From Anastrepha obliqua (lineage: Eukaryota; Arthropoda; Insecta; Diptera; Tephritidae): a stretch of DNA of 64,000 nucleotides. The position numbers and the translations under genes are program-made. Positions within the stretch are counted from its first letter, which is position 1. Each line of letters starts with the position of its first letter. Location of the stretch: contig NC_072895.1 of the NCBI RefSeq assembly GCF_027943255.1, positions 43,436,001 to 43,500,000 on the forward strand. Direction: 5' to 3'. This document shows, one piece after another, positions 44,901 through 57,289 of the stretch. The notes under the pieces were generated by a model that worked only from the letters and a program-made list of their open reading frames with translations, was not told where the DNA came from and ran no database searches.

Positions 44901-47166
44901 TAATATTACAAAAAATTGGGGAGTCTGAAAGTCTTTTGCATCGAGGAAAAATCCTTAATTTTGTTATACATTATTGATAAGCAATTTACGCAAACCTTTT
45001 TATATAATATATTTTCACAGGTTGTCAGGGTGTCAGGGTGTATTTTTTTAATTCATATTCGGCACCTTTAAGCATAAATGCCGTCTTTTCCAATGAAGCT
45101 GTGGGCGTACAATTTTATTGGCAAAGTTATGGGAGTCAAATTATGCTGCACTTAAGAACAAGTAAGGCTTCTACGGTAAATATTTGCTTGTGCTTAAATT
45201 TCTGGTCCTCAAAGCTACTCAAATTTCAAAACCTTTCATGCACTCATGGGCTGCGTTAGATTAGTGCTCCAGCAATTAACTGGTATTTCCGTCAAAGAAA
45301 TTCAAATAAAGTGGTAATAAAAGATGCCAATTAATGAAAGATATTCGAGAAAAAAGTATTTAATAAGTAGATATGTATGGCAAATGTATGGCATCAATTA
45401 GTCAAAAATAAATTCAACTTAGCTTGGAAGAAAAATTAACACAGAAAAGCTTATGAATAAGATTAAAAAATAGTAGCTAAAATTGTATGGCTTAAAATCG
45501 CATCGTGACGCTTGAATACTAACTTTTCTCGTTTTCCCAAAAGGTTACTGAGTATCTTCAGGGTAATGCAAAAATTATATTTTCACGGCAGGTTATTAAA
45601 AGCTGAAATATTACAAAGCAACAAGGCTGTTAAGGTTTGTGCGCTATTTAAATAAGGATGCATGAAAAACAAATAACGTTTAATCAGTAGTTGCAAGTAT
45701 GCAAGTCCGCTGGCCACTGCATGGTGGCAATGATATATTTATGTATATGTTTTTATGCATACATAGCTTCGTCCACTGCCAGCGGCTATAAGTGAAAGAG
45801 GCACCGCACAGCCATTAAAAATGTATTACCGCTAAAAGTCACCACTGTTGTTGCTGCATTTCTCTTATGTATGAAAATAAGCTACATATATATGCAGTTG
45901 TACATATTTGACAGCTACGGTGTGAGATGTTGCAGCTATACTTTCGGTGCCGCTGTGCTTTGCGTTGCCTTTTCTAAAACCGCGTAATTAACCTGATTTT
46001 TCCACAAAGAAGAAAAAAACTCACATTGCCTGCAACAAAACGACTGCAAAAAACAACAACTGCAGTAGTCAATGGTCACTGTGTTACTTTACTTCACCAT
46101 ACTTGTAACTGGAAATTTAATTAAAAAATAGTAACAACAAATGGTAACAGCAAGAGTGACATGAATGGTAGCGTCAACTACGCTGCATCGCTTGAAGGCG
46201 ACTTAATTGCAGCTGTCAGTCGATAGTCGCAATGGCGGGTGATGAATGCGACACAACTGATTGCTTTTTCTTGGACTTGTTGCTCCTATTGGTATTGGTC
46301 ACTTGGTTGGCTGTTATTGATTTGTTGCTTTTGCGCTAAATAAGACTGTACGACAAAATATTTCGCACTCTCACTTGCGCCACTTGCAAGAAAGCCTATG
46401 AATATTTATAACTGTTTGGAATACTAAGATAATAACTTTGAAAATTTGTATAATTGAGATAAAATCAGTACTTAGGTAATAACTTTTAGCGAAAAATTGG
46501 GAAAATAATGCGAAAATGCATTCAAAAAAAAAGTAAAACTTGGCAGAGAAATTATTACAAAAAAAGTTCAATGTTTTTTTTTCTTTGAGAAATGCGCCAC
46601 TATATCTGCGGTAATCCTAGAGTTTTATCCTTAAAATTGGTACTTTTTACTGCTTTTAGATTTTATATTATGCGATAAATAAGAATAACAAATGTCTTGG
46701 TTTTATTGTACTTTTCAGTTATTGAGTATCGATATAAGATATCGCGTTATATTTTTTGATCAAAAATTAAAATTTGTTTTTAGTTTTAAGTTTTTCATCA
46801 AAAATAATATTACTTTTCGGTCACTGTTTTTCATATTTATTTTTCAAGAAATTTTAAATAATCTTTTTGAAATAATTTTTTTTTTTTGGAAATCTGAAGT
46901 AATGATTATTTTGTGATTTTTTTTTTTTAACAGAAATAAAAAAAAAAATCTGTTTTTTCCCCTTTTTTATGTTTATTTTTTCAAAAATTTTTAAACATTT
47001 ATTTTTTAAGATTTTTTTTTTTTGCGAAATGTGCTATTATTTTTGTGTTTACCAAAACTATAACTGTACATATATACTTTTTTATCATAATTTTACATAC
47101 AATTGTCTGACATATTTTTGTTTTAACTTTAAAATAATTTTCAGTGGGGTAGTCGGCCACTTCAGG
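44901..47166. other. Stretch with no supported gene
   Basis: AT-rich sequence with long T-runs from 46380 to 47110. Chance ORFs here are rich in Phe, Leu and Ile and have no domain. Confidence 0.45.
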
Positions 47167-47442
47167 TAGGCGGCTACAATAGCCGAATGGGTTGGTGCGT
47201 GACTATCCATCCGGAAGTCTCGGAGGCACAAAACACCAATTTATAGAAAAGGTTTTTTTTTAATGGTGCTCACTCCTCGGCGGACAATGGCAAACTTCAG
47301 AGTGTACTTCTGCCATTAAAAAAGCACGTCATAAGAAACCATCTGCAAGCGAAATCGTCTTAGAAGTGTAGATGCTCGTCACAAATAGGAGGGAGAGTTT
47401 GTCCAAACAGCCAACAAGGAGTGTAAGCGCCAATTATATATA
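47167..47442 (+). mobile_element. tRNA-derived SINE, copy H (diverged)
   Basis: The A-box-like TAGCCGAATGGG is intact at about 47181, but the B-box region is degraded. The body (GGACAATGGCAAACTTC, TACTTCTGCCATTAAAAAAGC) and the end (TGTAAGCGCCAATTAT) are recognisable. Confidence 0.8.
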
Positions 47443-48600
47443 TCAGGGGTAGAGCTGATGATTAGGTTTTTTGTGCTTCGGCTCAGGAATAATGATTGTC
47501 CTTATTATTATTATTATTATTATTATTATTTATTATTTTTTCACTTAATAGTAATGACTCCAACCCGATTTTTATTATCAGCATAAGACTCAAAATATTA
47601 AATAGCTATTATTTGAAATTTTGTGAGAGCATACCTTTTATCATGGGGTCTGGACATTGCCTTCATTTAGAGCCAGTTTTCAGTAGTGAACTTTTTTAAA
47701 CTGAATTTGAGCCTGCAAAATGGTGCATTTGAATTTATCTTAACTGAAAAAGTAACACTTACAAAAGTAAACTGTAAGCCACCGAACACTAACACACAAA
47801 AAAAAGTGTTTTAAAATAACCAAATACTGGGGATAGCTGCTAGCGTCTTTTTGAAATTGCTTTTATATATTTTTCAATCATTTATGCTTTGAAACTTTCT
47901 ACTAATTATGAAATTTTGCATGAGCAAATATCTGGCCTTATAGTAAGCCTTTCAATTCCTCTCGTTTGAGAGTTTCTGGCTCAAATTACACAATTGCCTT
48001 AATGATCTGAACTGGTTTTGAAATATCCTAAAAAGTCCACACAAGAAAGTTTAACGAACTCTACTTGAAGCTCCGAGGCACCCCCAAGACGACTGGCCGT
48101 CTTCACCGTAGTACAAAAGTATACATTTTTTGTAACTGACTGTGCGCCGTGGTCTATTAGTTTGTTGAAGCTGCCATGTTCCTACTTGTGTCAAAATGAC
48201 CTTTTCAGTGACATTTTCAAGAAAGGATCTCAGCCACCACTTTCAAATTGAAATCAACTTCTTTCTGGTTAGGCATTGATTTCCTGAAAATTCCTAGATG
48301 TGGAAAGTTTGTTTGTTATCACAGCTATTGAGCTAAATAGACGTTTTGTCCGACATGATACTGAGTTTTTGTCATTCAGCCAATGATATATGTTACCTTC
48401 TTGCAGTGTTCTGGGCAACTGGCCCAATATTGTGTCGCTTTTTCCACATAAAAAAAAATGTTGAGCGTTCGTTATAAGGAAAGAAAGTACAAGCCCTATA
48501 GTAAAAAAAGTTCTGGAAAATCAAAAAGTTGTTAATTGCAATCAATAATATCCGAGCTGTTATTTAACAAAAAAAAGCCAACATTTTCAAAAATACATTG
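47443..48600. other. Stretch with no supported gene
   Basis: Contains a (TTA)n microsatellite at 47503-47530. No coding pattern was recognised. Confidence 0.5.
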
Positions 48601-48738
48601 AGCTTTACTGAAACTCACAATTGAATGGAACAGCAACAAAATAATTTTTCTAGTGTGAAGTGTTGACAACGAGCATAAATTTTCAGTTGTTTGATCGATA
48701 CTTTACGCAATATCGATCACTACTTCCATCTCCAGAAA
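48601..48738 (-). repeat. Mariner-leader-like repeat, second copy
   Basis: The reverse complement aligns with 23138-23270 over about 135 bp, including GTATCGATCAAACAACTGAAAA, TTTATGCTCGTTGTCAA and CATTCAATTGTGAGTTTCAG. It has a small deletion near the middle. The coding part of the presumed mariner was not found beyond it. Confidence 0.6.
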
Positions 48739-51673
48739 AAATTTTATTTTTAGCTTATGATGCGCCCTTCCCAAGCAGTTCCTTGCGTTTAATTCTTTTT
48801 TAATTTATGTAGAGGACGACGGGTGTTTTTCTACAGCTGAAGGTAATGGATAGATTCCAAAACATTGCTTCAAGCTGTCATCCATCGTATCACCTGCTAA
48901 AGCAAAGGACCAACACCCAAGAAAATTCTAGATAGTAAACGTATCGTAAGCGAGCATACATATGTTCAAAAAATCAGGTTTAGCTGAATGCTGGAGTGCA
49001 TCCAAAGATGCATTTTCGTCCTTAGGGATCCCATTAATATTGGTCCTAAGAATCACAAAATAATATTTTTGCCACAATAAGCGTCTGCTCATTTGGTCAT
49101 ATTACATAACATTACCTTTTCTCTCCCTTATTTCGTTCTCAATAATAGTAGTTGCAATAAAATAAACATATCTTTTATATGTTGAACATTTCGCTTCCTC
49201 TTTCAAATGACTCCCAATCAACATTGAAATCCAGTAATTTGATTTTTCCCCTCAATTATTTTAAAAATTTCTTCATGAAGAAATAGTAAAAAACTCTATT
49301 AGTTTAACTTTGTATAGGTATTTTTTTGTTATACCTATATGAACACAAATACCTATTCATAAAAATAGTCATCACTCCGCTCAGTCTACTTCACTTATTC
49401 GATGTACCTCTATCTGCACACATCAGCTTAAGCTACTGGAATTACCACCCGACGCACAAGCAACTAAAGCTTAAGCTTCGTTTAAGCGTTAAAACGTTGC
49501 AATTAAATGCGTTTTTAAGCGAGCGCATTTTGATCAACGTAAAATTAGTCAATTAAGCGATTGGCTTTGCTGAGCGATAAATTAAAAGGTAGAAAACCAG
49601 TTGACAAATTAAGTTTTTCAGATGAAAATTTTCGCAAAACAACTATGAAATATGAAAAAAAAACTTTTGACAGTACGTGTGGCGGCGTGAAAGTGAGCTG
49701 CAGCCAACTGAGTATCAGCAAAGCGCCACCAACGCGCGCGAATCGTGTTAGGTAAATGAATACATACAACTAATTTTACTTGTAATTTGTATTCGTGTAC
49801 TGCTGACATGTGCGCGACGATTTGTAAACATGTTGTAGTGATTTTTCAATTTTTGGTAGCACGCAAACGAATTATTTTTTTTACTTCAATCAGATAGTCA
49901 CTGAGTTCGCTTTAAACTTTTCAAGTGCTGGTTGGGCGTTTTTTGTTTATTTTGAATTTGTTTCATCAAATGGATTATGTGAACGTTATCTGAATTAGGC
50001 TTACCAGGTGTTCGTTTGTAAATTTAAACCGATTTTTGTGAGTTGTGTTTGAGTGACATAGAAATGTGCACTTTTATGCGTATAACTAAATATTTGTATA
50101 CATTCACATTTTTTTTTTTTTGTTTTTATTTTTCTAAAATATTGAATAGTGCCCCATGAAAACAAATTTTAGGTCATGTGGCATTCAATACCTATAAATT
50201 AGCTGCATTTTCGCTACATACAAAAACGCATGACATCAGTCTGGCCTATTACTTGTTATGGTGATTGCATTTTTGAGCGTTATCTTTATTTCTTTAATGC
50301 AGCTTTTGTTGCAGATTTGCTTATTTTTCTTTTTGTTTCTTATTATTACTTTTCGCATTTCCAAATCAAAACATGTCACATAAGCCACATATCTGTTGAG
50401 TAGACTACTTAAAATTAAGAGCTTCCCACACCCATAAGCAACCAGACGGCAATGAGACAAAAGACTTAAGAAACAAACTTGGTGGGCGTATTTGCTAATA
50501 AATGAACAGATTGTAGGTGAAGTATTGAAAAGTACGTTTTTTATGTGATTTTTTTATGTTTACAAATGGTGCGTTCAAATTTATTGTTTAATGTAAAAAA
50601 ATAAAAAAAGACATATATGTAGTTAGATCGATTCTGTATCATCCGAATCGCCTTTGGTGTAATTCCAAAAAATTGTAAAAAATAAAATTTTTAGAAATCA
50701 GGCTTTTACTGAATAAATGAGCTTTGCATTTTTTTTTTTCGTTTCGAAAATGATATCTGACGCTGGTGTCATAAATTAATCACCTAATTAAAAAGTTACG
50801 TCACCTTGTAGGTATTACACTGTATTAGTATAATATTTATAAATTTCTGTAGTTGGCTAAGTTACTTCTTTGACTGCTCGTTTATGCATATAAATAAGAG
50901 GCATTTAAAGTCGATAGGCCGATTAGAGCACATTTGCTGAGGTTTCTTATCCTACAGTAACCAAATTTTTGCTTCGTTACAATCAAAATTTAGTTTCGTT
51001 TTTTTTTCACTTATTTGCAGGATAATGCCTAAATATGAACAACAAAAAAGATCTGTTTTACATTACTTTCCCATCAATTGTTTCCACGCTTACCTTAACA
51101 AGGTATATAAAAGGTATCTTTAATTCTCTTCCAGATGAGATTCTTCAAAAGTCAAGTAAATATTATACTTGCCCTAACCACTATTAATTTGCAATTTATT
51201 ACGTTGACAGTGCTAGGCTTATCTTTCCATGTAAAAAAACTCGAGCATGTTCTCTTTATGAATGGAAAAAATGCAGCACCCTAGCGAAAAAAATAAAAAA
51301 GTCAACGCTATTTTGTAGCCACTTATAATTTGCACTTTTTTGGACTAAAATACAATCAGCTATAAAACTTTTCACCCAGAAATGTTTCAAAAATTGTGGT
51401 TAAAAAGTTGAAAGTTCTGATGAAATTTGAAACAAATTTTAACGGCGCACATATGCAAAAAAATAAAACCTTAATTTATTTCGGATTATTCGTCAAAAAT
51501 TACTGGGCTAGACTTAAAAAATTATCAAATAATTGTCTTAATTTTTCAAATATTCATCATCAGATGACCAGCTTTTGGCGCAACAGTCCGATATGATCAT
51601 AGAGCAGAAATAGCCACATCTGGATTATTTTTAGTTTGAAGTCTTTCGGTTAATTCACTTTGATATTATTATT
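48739..51673. other. Stretch with no supported gene
   Basis: AT-rich sequence. A possible minus-strand copy of the AT-rich repeat lies at about 51350-51440. Short ORFs have no recognisable domain. Confidence 0.45.
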
Positions 51674-51995
51674 CGGTCGCCGTAGCCGAATGGGTTGGTG
51701 CGTGATCACCATTCGGAATTCAATGAGAGGTCGTTGGTTCGAATCTCGGTGAAAGCAAAATTAATAAAAATATTTTTCTAATAGCGGTCGCCCCTCGGCA
51801 GGCCATGGTAAGCCTCCGAGTGTATTTCTGCCATGAAAAAGCTCCTCATAAAAATATCTGCCGTTCGGAGTCGGCTTGAAACTGTAGGTCCCTCCATTTG
51901 TGGAACAACATCAAAACGCACACCACAAATTGGAGGAGGAGCTGGGCCAAACACCTAACAGAAGTGTACGCGCCAATAATTTATTTTTTTATTTA
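51674..51995 (+). mobile_element. tRNA-derived SINE, copy I (full length)
   Basis: Together with copy G the best-preserved copy. The head with TAGCCGAATGGG and GGTTCGAATCTCGG, the body, and the end with GTACGCGCCAATAATTTATT are complete. Identity to copy G appears well above 90% over the body by eye. Confidence 0.92.
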
Positions 51996-52114
51996 TTTAT
52001 CCTTTTATTACTTATATTTATTTTTATTACTTTATTAGTCAGTGTTCTTGAACGAAGAATTTTCTTTTGGACTCTTACATTTCTAAAGAAATCATCCGGC
52101 AGCCCAAGTGCATC

Positions 52115-52535
52115 TACTATGTATTCGGTAGTGCCGGTTGCGAATCACCAAATGAGAGAAAGTTTTTTCAGATATCGGTCGTATCTCAGTAGGCAATGGC
52201 AAACCTCCAAGGGTATTCCTGCCATGAAAACGTTCTCATTAAACACCATTTGCCGTTCGGAGGCGGCTTGAAACTATAGGTCCCTCCATTACTAGAACAA
52301 TATGAAAACCCACACCACAAATCGCAGGAGGAGCTCGGCCGCACAATCAACAAAGATGTATGTTGAATATGTGCGAGGGTTCTTCACGGAGTCCGATATG
52401 CGGAGGTCATAAGCTTTTATCAGGTAATGATATTTCAATAATCTAATTGGGACATAACGCAGTGCGTCCTCTGATGTGCAGGTAGGAGCTCGGTCAAATA
52501 CCAAACAAAACAGAAAGGTTTGAGCGCCACATATA
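52115..52535 (+). mobile_element. tRNA-derived SINE, copy J (diverged; 3' end repeated)
   Basis: From about 52160 the body is clear (CGGTCGTATCTCAGTAGGCAATGGCAAACCTCC, then CCGTTCGGAGGCGGCTTGAAACT) and runs to GGAGGAGCTCGGCCGC at about 52342. After about 110 unrelated bases, a second 3' end (GTAGGAGCTCGGTCAAATACC, then GAGCGCCACATAT) follows at 52480-52535. The head is poorly preserved. It lies 120 bp after copy I in the same orientation. Confidence 0.7.
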
Positions 52536-53081
52536 TTTATATATAAATATATATATACATTTTTACGAGTATAAAGGAGTCATATTTCATTCACTATATA
52601 TTATATTATCACTATATCCACATAAAAATAAATTGAAAATAATTATTTATAAGATTTTAAACATTAAGTACAACCTTGAAATCATTAAAGCAACTCAGAG
52701 TTTATTTCGACCTAGAAATAAGCGCTGATTATATTTCAGTATCTATGTATTATATTATAAAAAATTTTATTACTACTTGTTTTGTGTGAGAGAAACTAAG
52801 GAAAAACTTGATTGCCAATTTTTAACGACTGAATATTATTTACACCTAAACTAGCAAATAAAAGCGAGTATACGCAGTATTCACAGAATAAGTTGCATAC
52901 AAAATGATATGTACTGTACCATTACACATATATATATATATAAGTGCATATCTACCTATTTACCTGCAATTATTATCATTCAAAATCTTAGGCTTGCAAG
53001 CTCTTTCAAACCATTTGCAACCCATTGTAGAAATAGGAAGAAATAAGTTCTTAGGAGAAAGCGATTTTACTTTCAGTGAAA

Positions 53082-53195
53082 CGAGGAGCGACCGCTATTA
53101 TAAAAAACGTTTTCTTCATTTTGGTCTTTCACCGAAGTTCGAACCTACGTTCTCTCGCTGAAATCCGAATGGTAGCCATTCGTCTACGGCGCAGG
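53082..53195 (-). mobile_element. tRNA-derived SINE, copy K (head only)
   Basis: GAGGAGCGACCGCTATTA, then CTTTCACCGAAGTTCGAACCTACGTTCTCTC and CCGAATGGTAGCCATTCG, ending TACGGCGC, is the tRNA-like head and the first part of the body in minus orientation. The remainder is absent. Confidence 0.75.
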
Positions 53196-53529
53196 ATTTA
53201 TTAGTACAGACAAAAAAGGAAAATATTAGATATAGCAAAGAGAACATTTCATGCTTTTAGAGCTATAAATAGCATTCGGTATGAATTGAACACGAGAAAT
53301 TGGTTTCAAAATGTGTTTGAGACAAAAACTTTTGATAACTTTAAGGGCAAAAAATTACGTAAATCCAAGGAAAAACGTAAAATTCAAGGAAAAACAGAAA
53401 ATCCTAGACCAAACTTCTTTTCGCCGCCATGGAGTTACAAAACCAGTATGTGCTTTTAAAAACTTTAATTTCTATAATTTAAAATTCTATTATACATTTC
53501 TAATTAATTTTAAATTTTAAATATATGAA

Positions 53530-54360
53530 TTGATAGAAGACAGTTGAAATGAAACAAGATAAAATAATGTTACTAAATGGATTTCAACTGGTTAGTGGCG
53601 CAAGGTCAGAACAATTTTGTATGTGCCATTAAATTTATTAAAAAAATTCTTAAGAACGAAAACTTTATGAACGTCTACAAAAAATAAAATAATAGTATAA
53701 TAGCTTTTAAGCAAAAACAATCAAATCGAAGTAAGATGAGAAATTATAATTTTGAAACCGATACAAAAATTGTCTTAAAGAAAGCTTTTAAGTTTTTCGT
53801 AATTTTTATATTAAATCTATAAAGCAAAAAATTAATTTTAATAAAACAAAAATTACAAAAACATGTATATAAAAAATGTCCCTAAATTACATTTTTTTTT
53901 TAACTTTTAAATAAGATTTATAAAACAAAAAAAATTAGAATACAAAAACAAAAACAAAATTTTTACATAAAAAACATTTCTTAAATTCAATTTTCAATTT
54001 TAAAATTAGCTTCTAAAATAAAAAAAATGTTAAAAAAAATTACATAAAGCTTCTTTTTATTTTTCCTACATTTTTCTTTCGTTTAGTAATTTTATTTTAT
54101 AACATCTAATGCTCAATTTTTAAAACAAGCAAAAAGTTTTAACTAAAAGAACAAAAAAAAAATGTATACACTTAAAAACAAAAATTAAAAAAAATAAAAA
54201 TTTTTTATAAACAACTTCAGTTATTGTAATTTTTTTTTTTTAATTTTAAAATTAAAGTTATCAAATAAAAAAGAAAAGAATTTAATTAAAAAAATGTTGG
54301 GATTCAAAAAAATTACAAAAAAAATGTATATTAAAAAAAATGTATTTTTATATATCTTTA
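53530..54360. repeat. AT-rich, weakly periodic sequence
   Basis: Very AT-rich sequence in which a motif like TTTTAAAATTAnnnTTnTAAAAnAAAAAA recurs several times at spacings of about 100-130 bp. This suggests an old, decayed tandem array, although the low complexity makes it hard to tell from chance. Confidence 0.35.
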
Positions 54361-56629
54361 AGTACATGCACAGAGAATTCCCTGTCAATCTGACCTATTT
54401 GGTAATATTCGACCAGTCAATATTTTCGGCCTAATTTCGAGTATTTGTGAAGACGTTGAGTTAATAATTTGTAGATATTTTGGAGTATGCGCAAAGTGCT
54501 TTTGTCACTTTTAGCACCTTTTTCAAAGCCGATCTAAATTTCGTGAAAACGGCTAAGCACTTTAGATTCAAATTTTTACACACACTTCAAAAATATATTT
54601 TTGCATTATTGTAGTTGTTTTCATACCAAAAAATTCTTTTTATAGTCCTCCACCCTGTTGAACATTAATATTTTGCTTATTTTTTCACTTAGAGACCAAA
54701 TTTTAATTCGAAATTGTTACTGAAAACCATACTTCATTTATTCAAAAAATTGAGGTCGACATTTGCATCCAAATTCAATTGCTACTAGTTTGTTTGTGTT
54801 TTTGTTGATACATGTACATTGTTATCCTAATTCTAATGGCATTTCCAGCAGTGGGCAGTACAGTAATGAGTACACAGTCCCTTGATTTATCTCGAAGATC
54901 GGATACAGCCGCATTAAATACACAAATTTGTAAAAATACCTTTAAAACCTATAAGAATATTAATATATACACATTTTTACGTTAAAAAAATGTAAATGAC
55001 TTTGAAGAAAAAATGCTTGCAGCAACTGTTTTTTCGTCCTACTGGTGGTGTTTTATCATTTAACAATTAACTACAGTCCAGCTCTTTAAGTTCCCATAGG
55101 GTGGGCATATGCGCATCTACCAAGAAATCAGGCAATAACCAAACTAACTATTGAAACAACATAAATGCCCAGCAATCACTTCACACACATTCCTACGCAG
55201 CTATTTAATGTCAAAGAATGAGCAGCGCGAATAAAATAACCAGCACACAAATTTTCAATTGTAAACACGTCAAGGCTCGTAGATGACGACACCCATTGCA
55301 TTTTGATGCCAATAAAAAATCGAACAAACTATCATGGTAAATAAGAAGCAGACAACAACAAAAAATTAAAAGCCCATAAAAATTACAGAAATTGTGGGTA
55401 TGCGTCGACAAACGGAATACCAAATGAAGGCATTTTGTGGCAGCGGCCTAGGGGTCGCACGCTAGTAAGCTACGCCTAAAGACAAGACAAAACAGCCGAT
55501 TCAAGTCAAGTTAAACCCAGGCAAGTCAAGTCAAGCCAAGCGAAGCATTTCTATTTACAGCTGATATATGAATGTATGCATATTTTTATTTGATTTTATT
55601 TACTCTTTTTTTATTTTTATTTTTGGTATTCTCTATAATTTTACTTACAGGAATTTTCTTTGCATAATTTTTCATTCCTTTTATTGAGCTGCGTAAATAA
55701 AATTCAATTGAAGCAAATGTTTTGTGGCGCGCGCGATTAAAATCAACAAAAGGCTCGTTGCTGTTGGCGCGCTAACAGCGAATACTTAATAATGTGACAG
55801 CAATTCGCGGTAACTGTATGTATATGTATATGTGTATGTGTGAGTGTAGATATATACTTACTAAGTGTATGCTTATGTTTGTGTTTCTGTTGCACAACAA
55901 CACTTTGGTACACGCACCTTTAACACTTTGCCAAAATGGGGAATGCTGCTGACACGCTGCAACAAACAACAAGAACAACAACAATAGTGCGTCCAACAAA
56001 CAAGCTGCTGCTGCAGAATGTTGGATGTTTACGTTGCTGTTGTTGTGTTTCTTTATGTTGCGCCTTGCAATCACAATGTTTATGATGTTAGTGTTGTTGT
56101 TGCTCTGATCGGTTGTTATTACGCCTTTTATACGCTGGAATTGTTTTAATCCCTGGTTGATAATCCAAAATTGTTGTTGTAGAATTTCTTGCGGAGGTTT
56201 TAGTTATTGATGGCTTTGTGCCGATGAGATGGTAGAATTTTTTGCACCGTCTCACAGTATTTGCAGATTTTTATGGTCAACGTTTAGCATAAAAAAATTC
56301 CACACATTTAATTCTGTATTCGACTTTTTTTTACAAAAAATCATAAATCTTTTTTGTTTTTTTGTAGAACTATTCCTATTATTAAAACAAAAAATATAAA
56401 TGTTGATAATTTTTATCTCGCGGTTTTTTACTCCAGCCGTTTTGCCGAATTATTTATTTTTTATGAATTTTTTATTTTAATTGAACTTTTATATTTTTTT
56501 ATATTTTACTTGTTTTTAATAATTCAGTTACTCTATTGCCAGCCAATTGTCGGCAGTCATAAATCTAATTTTCAAAGACAATTTGAATTGACATTTATTC
56601 ATGCATTTCTTTTTAAGGCTAAATTAATC
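54361..56629. other. Stretch with no supported gene
   Basis: Mixed AT-rich sequence with GTTGTTGTTG and CAACAACAA tracts (55950-56110) and a short AAGTCAAG direct repeat run (55504-55540). No coding pattern was recognised. Confidence 0.45.
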
Positions 56630-57250
56630 TTTTCTCCTAATAAAATTGTTTCGAAAAACTGTTGTTAAGAAAAAAAAAATTTTCAGCCTTAGCAAAGAAG
56701 GTTTTCTACATATGTTATTACTTTTTAAACAATTTTTTTTATGCTTATACTTGGTTTTTTTTTCAAAAACACTTCCAATATTTCAAAACCCTGTTTTCAA
56801 TAAATTTGTTAAAAAAAATTTTAGAAAATATTGAAATGAAAAATATTTCAAAAAGCAATATTTTCAAATAAAATCGCTTAAAAGGAAAACTTTTATTTAT
56901 ATTTATACTGAATTTTTTTCGAAAGCACTTAAAATTTTCGAAAACAAAAAATTTCAAGTAGAAATATCTTTACAAGTGCTCAACTCATTTTTCCTAAATG
57001 AAATTGTTTAAAAATGCCTTGAAAAATAACTGCAACTTTCAAAAAGATATTCAAATAGAAAAATCTACAGATCTATAAAAAAATTTAATAATTTCTCTCA
57101 ACAGAAATTGCTTAAAGCTTAAGCATTTAAAAACCATTTCAATGCCCAATTATTGTAACCATTTTTATGAACTTTTTTGATGTATATAACTAAATTTTTT
57201 CAGAGGTACAAGAAATTTTAAAATAATTTTAAAAATCTAATTTTTTAAAG
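56630..57250. repeat. AT-rich, weakly periodic sequence
   Basis: A motif like TTTTCnnAATnAAATTGnTTAAAA recurs at about 56635, 56792, 56862, 56989 and 57094. The irregular spacing suggests a decayed array at best. Confidence 0.3.
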
Positions 57251-57289
57251 TTGTTTTCGTGTAAAAAACATTTATATTAATTTTTAAGA

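Noticed and set aside
47496..47699. ORF starting with a Leu run
   Set aside because: The run is the (TTA)n microsatellite and the remainder has no domain.
51900..52271. Plus-strand ORF of 123 residues
   Set aside because: It joins the end of SINE copy I to the body of copy J; both parts are non-coding repeats.
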